Assembly (NCBI RefSeq): GCF_000758585.1
Contig: NZ_CP009281.1
Location: 992,001 to 1,056,000, forward strand
DNA length: 64,000 bases
DNA from: Paenibacillus sp. FSL R5-0345
GTDB lineage: Bacteria > Bacillota > Bacilli > Paenibacillales > Paenibacillaceae
Direction: 5' to 3'
A program made the position numbers and the translations under genes. The notes beneath the pieces are model-generated. The model saw only the letters and a list, made by a program, of their open reading frames with translations, ran no database searches and was not told the DNA's origin. Positions 44,714 through 52,947 of this stretch are shown here, in pieces (position 1 is the stretch's first letter; the number at the start of each line of letters is the position of its first letter).

Positions 44714-46192
44714 GTGTCCCAACTTGCAGATAATATTATATTATTACTGGCTGCGCTCCTGCTTGTAGGCGTATTTTCCACCAAGTTCTCCACTAAATTT
44801 GGAATGCCGGCTTTAGTGCTGTTCCTTGCTGCGGGTATGGTGCTGAGCCAATTTATTTTTTTTAACAATGCTTCCTTAACACAAATGGCCGGGATCTTCG
44901 CACTGGTTGTCATTCTATTCGAGGGGGGGATGCAGACGAATATTAAGGATATTAAGCCTGTTATTCGTCCAGCATTATCCTTATCAACGGTAGGCGTAAT
45001 AATGACGACAGTCATCGTAGGGGTATTCGCCAAGCTAATTCTCGATGTGTCATGGGCAGAAAGCTTTCTGTTTGGAGCGATCGTTGGATCGACAGATGCG
45101 GCTGCAGTCTTCTCGGTTCTTGGCGGTAAGAACATTGATAAACGTTTGACCTCTACGTTAGAAGCGGAATCAGGAAGTAACGATCCAATGGCGGTTTTCT
45201 TAACCGTATCGCTGATCGAATGGATACAGCATCCGGATATCGCGATATGGGGGCTTTTGTTGTCTTTTATATGGGAGATGGGAATTGGCTTAGTACTGGG
45301 TTTTGTGCTGGGTAAGATCGCAGTTTACTGCATCAATCGAATTAATCTGGATTCAACAGGTCTTTATCCGGTAATGGCTATTGGTTTTGCTGTTCTGACC
45401 TATGGTTTATCTGCATGGGTACACAGCAGCGGATTGCTGGCTGTTTATGTTATGGGCCTTACTCTTGGCAATTCCGAGCTCATGTATCACCGTACCATTA
45501 TGAATTTTAGTCACGGCTTTGCTTGGATGATGCAAATATTCATGTTCATCCTGCTGGGCTTGTTAGTATTTCCTCAGGAACTGGCGGAAGTGGCTTGGCA
45601 AGGCATCTTGTTATCCGTCATTCTGATGGTTGTAGCAAGGCCAATCGGTGTATTTATAAGCCTGCATTTTTCCAAATTCTCAATTCGTGAAAAGACATTG
45701 ATTTCTTGGGCCGGACTACGTGGAGCCGTTCCGATTGTGTTAGCGACTTATCCGCTGCTGGCTGATCTGCCACACGGACGACTATTCTTTAATGTTGTAT
45801 TCTTTGTCGTGCTGACCTCGGCGGTGATTCAGGGAACTAGTATTTCACCGCTAGCTTCCCGATTAAAGCTTGTGGGGCAAGAAGATTCAGATCAGCCTTC
45901 ACTGATGGAGCTGGTTGCTCTTGGCAAGACAGACTCGGAGTTCAATCATATTGGAATTAATCCTAATATGCCGATTGCTGGACAGAAAATTTCAGAAATA
46001 GGTCTGCCAGACGATATCTTATTTACGGCAATTATCCGCAACAAAAAGATTGTCACCCCTCATGGCAGTACTGTTATTGAGCCTGGGGATACTGTGTATG
46101 TACTAAGTCCAAAGAGCAAACGCGATGAGATGAGGGCTTTCTTCCGCAGTAGAAAAGGAAAGACCGCGGAGGAGGATGTTTCCTTAATCTAA
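44714..46192 (+). CDS. CPA1-family potassium/proton antiporter with RCK_C domain
   Basis: This 492-residue protein has about 12-13 membrane helices with the NhaP-type motifs LFEGGMQTN, GSTDAAAVFSVL, EAESGSNDPMAVFL and SWAGLRGAVPIVLATYPL. A cytoplasmic RCK_C (TrkA_C) domain follows (about 405-480, VIEPGDTVYVLSP). This layout is that of NhaP2/CvrA-type K+(Na+)/H+ antiporters, in which RCK_C binds regulatory ligands such as nucleotides. The start is GTG at 44714, with AAGGGAAGTGA upstream. It would export K+ or Na+ against proton entry. The ion cannot be assigned from sequence. Confidence 0.9.
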   Translation: MSQLADNIILLLAALLLVGVFSTKFSTKFGMPALVLFLAAGMVLSQFIFFNNASLTQMAGIFALVVILFEGGMQTNIKDIKPVIRPALSLSTVGVIMTTVIVGVFAKLILDVSWAESFLFGAIVGSTDAAAVFSVLGGKNIDKRLTSTLEAESGSNDPMAVFLTVSLIEWIQHPDIAIWGLLLSFIWEMGIGLVLGFVLGKIAVYCINRINLDSTGLYPVMAIGFAVLTYGLSAWVHSSGLLAVYVMGLTLGNSELMYHRTIMNFSHGFAWMMQIFMFILLGLLVFPQELAEVAWQGILLSVILMVVARPIGVFISLHFSKFSIREKTLISWAGLRGAVPIVLATYPLLADLPHGRLFFNVVFFVVLTSAVIQGTSISPLASRLKLVGQEDSDQPSLMELVALGKTDSEFNHIGINPNMPIAGQKISEIGLPDDILFTAIIRNKKIVTPHGSTVIEPGDTVYVLSPKSKRDEMRAFFRSRKGKTAEEDVSLI

Positions 46193-46327
46193 AGAAGAGG
46201 ACCTTTTTTCCAAAGTGTGACACACATAATAGGCCTAATAACATAAGTTGTGCTAGAATCGGCACAATATATATAATCTCCAGAATAGTTGCAAAACGCA
46301 AAAGAGTGTGTTAAATTGTATATAGAT

Positions 46328-46342
46328 TTAGAACGAGTCTAA
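46328..46342. promoter_or_regulatory. 7-1-7 inverted repeat upstream of dps, possible PerR/Fur-type box
   Basis: TTAGAAC-G-AGTCTAA lies 38 bp before the dps start. Each half matches five of seven positions of the PerR half-site TTATAAT. The match is imperfect, and the promoter could not be fixed. Confidence 0.4.
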
Positions 46343-46380
46343 ATACAATTACAATAAATGAACCATAGGAGGTTTTATTA

Positions 46381-46836
46381 ATGACAACACAACTAAAGAG
46401 CCATACTGAACTGCAAGCTGCATTGAACCGCCAAACCGCAAACTGGTTCCTGCTCGGAGTAAAGCTTCATCATTATCACTGGTATGTTAGCGGATCTCAA
46501 TTCTTTACACTGCATGAGAAGTTTGAAGAGTTATACAATGAAGCTGCAGGTTATGCGGATGATTTGGCTGAGCGTTTGCTTTCTATTGGTGGACAACCAG
46601 CCTCCACGATGAAGCAATATCTTGAACTGTCCGACCTACAAGAAGCACGCGGTGGCGAAGATGCTAAGGGTATGGTGCTCGAGCTCGTTAGAGACTTTAA
46701 GACGGTTGCTAAAGAACTGCAAGAAGCAATTGCAGCTGCAGAAGAACTAGGTGATCAACCAACTGCGGATCTGTTGATTGGCATCAGAAGCAGCATTGAG
46801 AAACATGCTTGGATGCTGAATGCTTTTATCGGTTAA
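46381..46836 (+). CDS. dps: Dps family DNA-protecting ferritin-like protein
   Basis: This 151-residue four-helix-bundle protein has the Dps pattern. LHHYHWYVSG (His ligand of the ferroxidase site) is followed by FFTLHEKFEELYNEAAGYADDLAERLLSIGG, in which Asp and Glu complete the site at the dimer interface. Dps forms dodecamers that oxidise and store iron and protect DNA during stress. TAGGAGG precedes the ATG. It is a single gene with its own terminator. The upstream inverted repeat suggests control by a metal- or peroxide-sensing repressor. Confidence 0.93.
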   Translation: MTTQLKSHTELQAALNRQTANWFLLGVKLHHYHWYVSGSQFFTLHEKFEELYNEAAGYADDLAERLLSIGGQPASTMKQYLELSDLQEARGGEDAKGMVLELVRDFKTVAKELQEAIAAAEELGDQPTADLLIGIRSSIEKHAWMLNAFIG

Positions 46837-46866
46837 GACAATCCCCTTATAAGGGATAGAACATAC

Positions 46867-46910
46867 AAAGAGCGCCTGCGTATCGTTAACGCATGGCGCT
46901 CTTTCTTTTG
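46867..46910. terminator. Bidirectional terminator
   Basis: A stem AAAGAGCGCC/GGCGCTCTTT (46867-46876 with 46895-46904), with inner GCGT/ACGC pairing, lies between dps and the convergent AIM24-like gene. Confidence 0.88.
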
Positions 46911-46917
46911 AATACTT

Positions 46918-47622
46918 CTATTTAATAAATACTCCACCAAATGGCACGGCTTCGCGCAGGAATCGTTTAATAATACCATCATCGTTATTATCTCTTTCAA
47001 ATCGGCGATTCTGGCGTCCAGCTTGAAAAAGCACAGGTCCATGGCCCGTCATCTTCCAGTGATAACTCATATGCTGGCTAGCTAAATGGTTGCCGTAAAC
47101 GGTAAGCTCCAGCTTCGCGTTCTCAGGATAGGCAATTATGCTGCCTGCATCCACATAGAGTGGATTGTACGGATGAAGCTCAGCTTCACAAACCGTTCCT
47201 TCAGTCAGTATGCCAATGATACCATTACCCGTAAATTTAACCTTCACAATATCTCTTGTAACGAGCACATTCTTCATACTCAGTACCCGTGTATTCATCG
47301 TAACTCCTTCACTGTAGAAGAAGAGATGTTTAAAGTCGTACAACAAATCGCTCTTACCATCAAGCTGTAGAATCTTTACCCGATAACCCGGTGGAAGGGC
47401 GGCGACAAAATGGCAAGGACCAGACATATCTGAACGAATTAACTTTTGCTTGCGATAGATGCCCTTCACATCCATAAATCTGTCTGCTCGTCCAGTGGCA
47501 GGCCCTTGATAAGCGATAATTTGCTGTGGGTGCAGCACATGAACCTCTTCCTTCTCCACGAGAGTGAAGGCTACGGCTTGTCCGCTCCCGCTGTCGCTTT
47601 CATCTTGGACATCGATGTTCAT
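46918..47622 (-). CDS. AIM24-family protein
   Basis: This 234-residue, beta-rich soluble protein matches the AIM24/DUF124 family. It has YQGPATGRADRFMDVKGIYRKQKLI, VTMNTRVLSMKNVLV, GTVCEAELHPYNPLYVDAGSIIAYP and a C-terminal GHGPVLFQAG. The bacterial function is unknown; the yeast namesake is a mitochondrial membrane-organisation protein. The ATG at 47622 follows GGGAGATG. A secreted coiled-coil protein is encoded upstream on the same strand 49 bp away, so the two may be co-transcribed. Confidence 0.82.
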   Translation of the reverse strand: MNIDVQDESDSGSGQAVAFTLVEKEEVHVLHPQQIIAYQGPATGRADRFMDVKGIYRKQKLIRSDMSGPCHFVAALPPGYRVKILQLDGKSDLLYDFKHLFFYSEGVTMNTRVLSMKNVLVTRDIVKVKFTGNGIIGILTEGTVCEAELHPYNPLYVDAGSIIAYPENAKLELTVYGNHLASQHMSYHWKMTGHGPVLFQAGRQNRRFERDNNDDGIIKRFLREAVPFGGVFIK

Positions 47623-47671
47623 ATTTCATCTCCCTCATGCTGTAGGCGTTAGCTTTACTAAATGTTCAAGA

Positions 47672-48139
47672 TTAGCGCAGACGGTCTCCTTTTCTAGAAC
47701 GGTGAAGCATGCTGAAACGGATAATCCGGATGAGTATAAAATACCCTAGAATCAGACCGATCCCCGTAAAAATAGTCACTTTAATTTTATGAAAATATTC
47801 TTCGCGTGCGGTCCGGTCATTTTGCAATGCATCAACCATCTGCGTCAGTTGGCGATTCTGTTCCTGCAGGGCTTCGTTCTGTGTCCGGTAGGCTTCCATT
47901 TCCTGCATGGTATTCGCAAGCTTATCTTTAGCTTGCTGTAGCTCTTCTGCTGTCTGCTGAAATCCTTCTTTCAATTCATTGACTTCGTTTGGAAGCTCAG
48001 AGAAACTTTTGAATCCATTATAGATATCACTGAATATATTGGCTTTTGCTACTGGAGCTGGAAGAGCTATGGAAAAGGTCAGCAGAAGCAGGAGCGAACA
48101 TAACAGCTGTAGATATTTACGGTATTTATGTTGTTTCAT
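47672..48139 (-). CDS. Membrane-anchored coiled-coil protein of unknown function
   Basis: This 155-residue protein has a signal peptide (residues 1-33, ending PVAKA). A Glu/Gln-rich coiled coil spans about 45-110 with heptad-like spacing. One membrane helix follows (about 118-140, FTGIGLILGYFILI), and the tail is short and basic. This topology puts the coiled coil outside the cell. GGGTGGTGA precedes the ATG. It lies directly upstream of the AIM24-like gene on the same strand. I do not recognise a named family. Confidence 0.72.
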   Translation of the reverse strand: MKQHKYRKYLQLLCSLLLLLTFSIALPAPVAKANIFSDIYNGFKSFSELPNEVNELKEGFQQTAEELQQAKDKLANTMQEMEAYRTQNEALQEQNRQLTQMVDALQNDRTAREEYFHKIKVTIFTGIGLILGYFILIRIIRFSMLHRSRKGDRLR

Positions 48140-48365
48140 CTATATAATCACCACCCGATTTAGGCTTTTTATTTCTTTTATTTTAACACAGCTTGACAGC
48201 TTCTGACAGCGTACGCTAAGCGTGAATGGTGTATCTAGTGTCAGTAATATTTGCCTGCTAGATACGATGTTGCACTTCCTTATAGAGCTCTATTTGGCTG
48301 AGTCTTCATGATTGAGAAGAGGGACTATTTATCGTATACTTTGGACGGGAAGGGGCTGCTGCGAA

Positions 48366-49052
48366 ATGAATAAATGGCTTAAGACAATGTTATTTTTGGT
48401 CGGATCTGCTTTTTTGACGAGGTTGATTCCGTTCTCATCTTTGTTTCGGAATTTAGACACGATGATACATGAATTTGGTCATGCGCTGGTGACTTTACTG
48501 TTGTCAGGCAGTGTGCTGCGGATTGAGCTATACGCGGACCATAGCGGTGTCACTTATTCAGCTATTCAAGATGGAGGCAGAGCGATTCTGGTATCGCTGT
48601 CCGGTTATTTGCTGGCATCCTTATTCGCATTGCTGCTCTTCTATCTCTATAGTAAAGGACGGCATGACTGGGGTCTTATCTTGGCTACTACGGTTGCATT
48701 GATGATGCTGTTAATGTACGTTCGGGGAAGCTTCGGAATGATGTGGTTGAGTGGGTTTATTGCGCTGAACGTTTTAATGCTGGTGGTTTGGAAAAAGGCC
48801 AGCAAATTTTATTATCTGTTATTAGCTTTTTTGACCTTGGAAGAGTCTGTAATGGGGAGTTTATTTCTGGTATACGCCGCCGTTGTATCCCCGTCTCGCG
48901 CGGGAGATGCCAGTAATCTGGCAAGGATGACTTCGGTGCCGGCCATATTTTGGGCAATCCTATTTTTTATGTTTTCTCTGCTTTGCGCCAAATGGGCGCT
49001 GGGCCTATTTTTTAAGCGGGAACGAGTGCAGCCTAAACTTCAGAGCCGTTAA
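48366..49052 (+). CDS. M50-type membrane metallopeptidase-like protein
   Basis: This 228-residue protein has about six membrane helices and the zinc-protease motif HEFGH in TMIHEFGHALV near residue 37. A short loop and SGYLLASLFALLLF follow, as in M50B-type proteins (bacterial peptidase M50-like). A clear NPDG-type second motif of site-2 proteases is not seen, so proteolysis is not certain. The frame is open from 48312. The AAGGGG site is nearest to ATG at 48366. It has its own terminator. The role is unknown. Confidence 0.72.
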   Translation: MNKWLKTMLFLVGSAFLTRLIPFSSLFRNLDTMIHEFGHALVTLLLSGSVLRIELYADHSGVTYSAIQDGGRAILVSLSGYLLASLFALLLFYLYSKGRHDWGLILATTVALMMLLMYVRGSFGMMWLSGFIALNVLMLVVWKKASKFYYLLLAFLTLEESVMGSLFLVYAAVVSPSRAGDASNLARMTSVPAIFWAILFFMFSLLCAKWALGLFFKRERVQPKLQSR

Positions 49053-49106
49053 AGATAAAAAGCTTAAAATTTTCGTCATAAACAGACAAAAGGGGTTATT
49101 TTTGTG

Positions 49107-49146
49107 AGAGTCAGTCTACTTAGTATGTAGAATGGCTCTTTTTTTG
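49107..49146 (+). terminator. Rho-independent terminator after the M50-like gene
   Basis: A 13-bp imperfect stem closes on TTAGTAT and is followed by seven T. Confidence 0.8.
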
Positions 49147-49244
49147 TCGATAATATAGAACCGAACATACATTCCATGACATGGAGTTGTCCGCCATTAT
49201 TGGTACATTAATAGAAGACCCAAAAAAAGAAAGAGGTGGAAAAT

Positions 49245-49931
49245 ATGATGGAAAGTATTCATCCTACATTTACGTGGGGTCAAGATCGTATTTTTGCAGG
49301 TGGCAATCGCGATGCTGTTTTGCTTGTCGAATGGAAAGGAAATATGCCTTCAGAACATAGCCGACCTATGAGCCATAAGGTGGTAGCACGTGATATTGAA
49401 CTACAAGTTTGGCTTGAGCCGCATCTAACTTTTAAGCGCTGTTATGGATGTGAGATGGAGGCTGGAGAAGGTCATTCGCTCTTGCTTAAACTTGGCAAAA
49501 TAAAAACAGGACAACGCAAATTCATAGGGCTGGAGTTCAGTACCTCTAGTTCTGTAGCCGGTAAATATGAGGCGCTCTCCCTACAATGGAAGTATAAAAA
49601 GCCAACTGTAGAGCGTGTTCGTGAACTCCCTGTGAAGGTGCTTGAGCTGGAGTACGCGCATCATACCCGCATTCTGAGCGATACTTGCTGCTTTTATGTT
49701 GAGAAGCATCTGGAACTGCTAAAGACGTCTGAAACGGTTGAGGAGGCTGCTGCGTTACGAAATAAAGGACAGTATAGTGAAGCTCGGGAGAAGCTCAATC
49801 GTCATGCGGATAAGCTTTTGCTGCTCGCGGTACGCTCTGGAGATCCTTTGCTGCTGAAAGAGGCTGAAATGTTGTATAAGCAGATAGGTTTCGAGCATCA
49901 GCTTCGTAGTAAAGCCGTTGGTGGTATTTAA
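49245..49931 (+). CDS. Protein resembling the region after VWA domains, without the VWA domain
   Basis: This 228-residue soluble protein has a beta-rich first half (LQVWLEPHLTFKRCYG, GHSLLLKLGKIKTGQRKFIGLEF, YEALSLQWKYKK). The second half is helical, with EEAAALRNKGQYSEAREKLNRH. This order resembles the beta-sandwich plus helical segment that follows the metal-binding VWA domain in bacterial VWA (YfbK/chloride-channel-like) proteins. The VWA domain itself and its DxSxS motif are absent. GTG at 49236 overlaps the AGAGGTGG ribosome-binding site, so I chose ATG at 49245. The function is unknown. Confidence 0.62.
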   Translation: MMESIHPTFTWGQDRIFAGGNRDAVLLVEWKGNMPSEHSRPMSHKVVARDIELQVWLEPHLTFKRCYGCEMEAGEGHSLLLKLGKIKTGQRKFIGLEFSTSSSVAGKYEALSLQWKYKKPTVERVRELPVKVLELEYAHHTRILSDTCCFYVEKHLELLKTSETVEEAAALRNKGQYSEAREKLNRHADKLLLLAVRSGDPLLLKEAEMLYKQIGFEHQLRSKAVGGI

Positions 49932-50129
49932 TATAGGACATGCTGATCGGGGATGCACATAAACGAAAAAAGACCTATACATAAATTGGATTTTCAAGCG
50001 GATTCGGCGGAAAATATTCAGAAGAATTGTAATATAAAATGTGGTAACATAGTAAAAAAGTTCTATCACAATTTACTTTTTTTCATAAAATAATGGGTCT
50101 ATTTAACCATAAATCAAGGGGAACTGAAT

Positions 50130-51095
50130 ATGACAGACCGATTAATCCGACTGATGCGCATTATTACACTTGTTCAAGCCAAGCCAGGGATATTAGCCCG
50201 TGAATTGGCGGAACGCTGCGGCAACAGCGAGAGAACGATATACCGGGATATGGACGCGCTTAGCGCCATGCATATTCCCATAACCCACCTGGGGCATGGA
50301 AAAGGTTATGCTTTTATTGGGAATTTTGCACTCTATCCCTTGGATTGGTCGGAAGAAGAAGCAACCGCATTTTCGCAATTACGCTATATTATGAAAGATA
50401 TAAAACCGGTACTACCTATAGATTTTGAAAGCGCGTATGAAAAAGTAGTCGCAGCTGAATATAAACGGAAGGCGGAAAGAGAAGAAACAATAGAACGTGC
50501 AAGAAGAGAAGTAGGGGTGGGGTGGGCAGAAAGGAACAGTTCGCAGATGGAACAACACTCTTTTCTTACTCCGATCCTGGAGGCTTTATTAAAGCAAAAG
50601 AGTATACAAGCGAATTATAGTGAAAATGCATTAGAAGAGAAAGGGATCACTATTGATCCTTATTGTCTGGTCCCGCTGGAAAGTCGTTTTCATCTCATAG
50701 GATTTTGTCATCGCCAGGGTGTTATTCGTACATATCATATCAACGATTTTTCTAATGTGAAGCCATTAAATCGTTTTTTTTCGAAGGAAGCATTTGATGT
50801 GCAAGCCTTTATGAAGCAGAAATGGTCACTCGATCGGGATAGTTTACAGGTAGAATTCAAAGTGAAATTCTCGGAACGGATAATGGAAGGAATTAAGAAG
50901 GACGAATTGCCTTTTAAGCCAAGTAAAGTGGATCGTCAAGCTAGATGCTTTCACTTTAAGGTTTCAGTGGAACAAGATATAGGATTTGTCCGCTGGATTA
51001 AGAGATTTGAAGAGGAAGCGGAAATCATTGAACCGTACTATTATCGTGAAGTAATCAGGCAGCAGTTGGAAAAATGGAGTTCGCACTATAAATAG
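50130..51095 (+). CDS. HTH/WYL-domain transcriptional regulator (YafY-like)
   Basis: This 321-residue regulator has an N-terminal DeoR-like winged helix (residues 1-60, ARELAERCGNSERTIYRDMDAL). A WYL domain follows (about 150-235, IQANYSENALEEKGITIDPYCLVPLESRFHLIGFC), and a C-terminal WCX-like extension spans about 240-321. WYL proteins respond to small ligands or nucleic acids and control nearby or remote genes. CAAGGGGAAC precedes the ATG. It stands alone with its own terminator, so its target is not obvious. Confidence 0.88.
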   Translation: MTDRLIRLMRIITLVQAKPGILARELAERCGNSERTIYRDMDALSAMHIPITHLGHGKGYAFIGNFALYPLDWSEEEATAFSQLRYIMKDIKPVLPIDFESAYEKVVAAEYKRKAEREETIERARREVGVGWAERNSSQMEQHSFLTPILEALLKQKSIQANYSENALEEKGITIDPYCLVPLESRFHLIGFCHRQGVIRTYHINDFSNVKPLNRFFSKEAFDVQAFMKQKWSLDRDSLQVEFKVKFSERIMEGIKKDELPFKPSKVDRQARCFHFKVSVEQDIGFVRWIKRFEEEAEIIEPYYYREVIRQQLEKWSSHYK

Positions 51096-51133
51096 TGATA
51101 CGCTCATTTGACCTTCGTTCAATTCGAAAGATG

Positions 51134-51182
51134 GGGTGCTTGTGCAACCATTTAAATGGTTGCCGGAGGCATCCTTTTTTTG
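51134..51182 (+). terminator. Terminator after the WYL regulator
   Basis: An outer stem GGGTGCTT/AGGCATCC encloses a perfect inner palindrome GCAACCATTTAAATGGTTGC, and a T7 run follows. Confidence 0.82.
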
Positions 51183-51222
51183 CGAGTAGGTCGAAGATGT
51201 AATCCTTTATAACTCTCTAATC

Positions 51223-51257
51223 ATAACAATATATAACTAAACATAACTAAACACAAC
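51223..51257 (+). promoter_or_regulatory. Four direct repeats with 10-bp phase upstream of modA
   Basis: ATAAC occurs at 51223, 51233 and 51243, with ACAAC at 51253. This places one repeat per helical turn, about 80 bp before the modA start. It could bind the HTH/PBP regulator encoded at 52948-53919. Confidence 0.42.
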
Positions 51258-51334
51258 TCAATCTATAGAAAATCGAAAAAACGTATGCTAGAATAGCATC
51301 TACATATATACATATGAAAATGGGAGGAATGGAA

Positions 51335-52123
51335 ATGTTTAAGAAATGGTCAATCCGGATCTTTGGCGCATTAGCAATTTTTTTGGTTGTGAATTTATCT
51401 GCGGGCGCAGTGGTAGAGGTAGAGGCAGCCGCCAAGAAGACAGAGATTATAGTATCGGCTGCAGCCAGCTTGCAGGATAGTTTAGATAAAATGGCGCTTC
51501 TCTATGAGAAGAAGCATCCCGATATTGATTTGGTCTTTAATTATGCTGCATCCGGCACATTACAGAAGCAGATTGAACAAGGTGCTCCGGCTGATCTATT
51601 CTTCTCTGCCGGGGATAAACAGATGAATGCGTTAGTGGATGCTGGACTGATCTCTGACCATAAGGTGCTGCTTAAGAATCAGTTGGTTCTGGTCGTCCCT
51701 TCGAATTCAAAAGCTTCATTAAATACGATCACTCAGCTTACGGACAAATCGTTTAAGAAGATAGCGGTAGGACAGCCTGAATCTGTACCCGCAGGCCAAT
51801 ACGCTCAGCAATCGTTAACTGCGAAGAAGGTATGGGATACGCTGCAGAACAAGCTTGTATTCGCGAAGGATGTCCGTCAGGTTCTTTCTTACGTCGAAAC
51901 GGGGAATGTCGATGCAGGCTTTGTCTATAAGACAGATGCATTGACTTCGAAGAAGACGAAGATTGCTCTTACCGTGGGTCCGCATGTTCACAAAGCCATT
52001 AATTATCCGGCAGGTATCGTGAAGAATTCGAAGAATCAGAAGGAAGCTAAGGAATTTTACAGTTATCTTCAGAGCAAGGAAGCCAGTGATATTTTTACAA
52101 GCTATGGCTTCTTGCTTCCTTAA
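51335..52123 (+). CDS. modA: Molybdate ABC transporter, substrate-binding protein
   Basis: This 262-residue exported protein has a signal peptide (about residues 1-33). The ModA pattern follows: IIVSAAASLQDSLDKMA, LVFNYAASGTLQKQIEQGAPADLFFSA, VPAGQYAQQSL, DVRQVLSYVETGNVDAGFVYKTDA and NYPAGIV. Ser, Tyr and backbone groups in these blocks bind the molybdate or tungstate oxyanion. No lipobox Cys is evident, which is unusual for a Gram-positive ABC binding protein. GGGAGG fits ATG at 51335. modB follows after 34 bp. Confidence 0.9.
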   Translation: MFKKWSIRIFGALAIFLVVNLSAGAVVEVEAAAKKTEIIVSAAASLQDSLDKMALLYEKKHPDIDLVFNYAASGTLQKQIEQGAPADLFFSAGDKQMNALVDAGLISDHKVLLKNQLVLVVPSNSKASLNTITQLTDKSFKKIAVGQPESVPAGQYAQQSLTAKKVWDTLQNKLVFAKDVRQVLSYVETGNVDAGFVYKTDALTSKKTKIALTVGPHVHKAINYPAGIVKNSKNQKEAKEFYSYLQSKEASDIFTSYGFLLP

Positions 52124-52157
52124 TATGAAATCATGAGTAGAAGCGGGGTGAATAAGG

Positions 52158-52820
52158 ATGGAAATAAACTGGACTGATTTCTTCGCCCCGGTATGGCTTT
52201 CCATTAAAATATCAGTAATTACCAGTATTATTGTGTTCATTCTGGCAACAGCTGCAGCGAAGGCTATGGCAGGTCGGAAATTCCCAGGTTATACCTTGGT
52301 CGAGACTGTAATGCTACTCCCTCTCGTATTGCCGCCGACCGTTGTAGGATTTGTTCTGTTGGTCGTTTTAGGTCGACGCAGCTGGATTGGCAGATGGTAT
52401 GAACAGATGACGGAGCATACGATTCTCTTCACATGGGGGGCTGCGGTTATCGCCGCGGTTGTTGTAGCCTTTCCTCTCGTCTACCGCACGGTGAAGGCGG
52501 GCTTTGAAGGCGTGGAAGCGGATCTTGAAGATGCGGCGCGTGCACAGGGAGCGAGTGAACTTCAGGTACTGCGATTTGTCACATTGCCCCTTGCAGGTCG
52601 CTCACTAGCTGCAGGGTATGTGCTGGGTTTTGCTAGAGGGCTGGGAGAATTCGGTGCTACGATCATGGTAGCTGGTAATATTCCTGGCCGTACACAGACT
52701 GTTCCTACAGCGATCTATGTCGCGGTGGATGGCGGCAACATGACGCTTGCTTGGATGTGGGTGTCCTCCATCATTGTTATGTCTGCTGTGATGTTGATGT
52801 TTGTGAACCGGCGTACTTAA
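52158..52820 (+). CDS. modB: Molybdate ABC transporter, permease
   Basis: This 220-residue protein has five to six membrane helices. The ABC permease EAA loop DLEDAARAQGASELQVLRFVTLPLAGRS is followed by GFARGLGEFGATIMVAGNIPGRTQTVPTAIY, which is typical of ModB. It forms the membrane channel for molybdate import. GGGGTGAATAAGG precedes the ATG. No gene for the ATPase ModC follows; a terminator and a convergent regulator gene come next. The ATPase must be supplied from elsewhere. Confidence 0.93.
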   Translation: MEINWTDFFAPVWLSIKISVITSIIVFILATAAAKAMAGRKFPGYTLVETVMLLPLVLPPTVVGFVLLVVLGRRSWIGRWYEQMTEHTILFTWGAAVIAAVVVAFPLVYRTVKAGFEGVEADLEDAARAQGASELQVLRFVTLPLAGRSLAAGYVLGFARGLGEFGATIMVAGNIPGRTQTVPTAIYVAVDGGNMTLAWMWVSSIIVMSAVMLMFVNRRT

Positions 52821-52880
52821 TTTGGGGCGTGAGAAGTGGCTCCGCGAACGGACTGTTAATCCATCATTCATTAGAAAAAT

Positions 52881-52920
52881 AAAGGAGCTATTCTCCGGTA
52901 ATTTGGAGAATAGCTCCTTT
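52881..52920. terminator. Bidirectional terminator between modB and the regulator
   Basis: A perfect 16-bp stem (52881-52896 with 52905-52920) is flanked by A and T runs. Confidence 0.9.
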
Positions 52921-52947
52921 GTACTTTTAACGGATGTACCCTTTTTA

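Noticed and set aside
48228..48265. GTATCTAG/CTAGATAC inverted repeat before the M50-like gene
   Set aside because: The arms are eight bases and the loop about 20 bases. No T-run or known operator match is present, so it may be chance.
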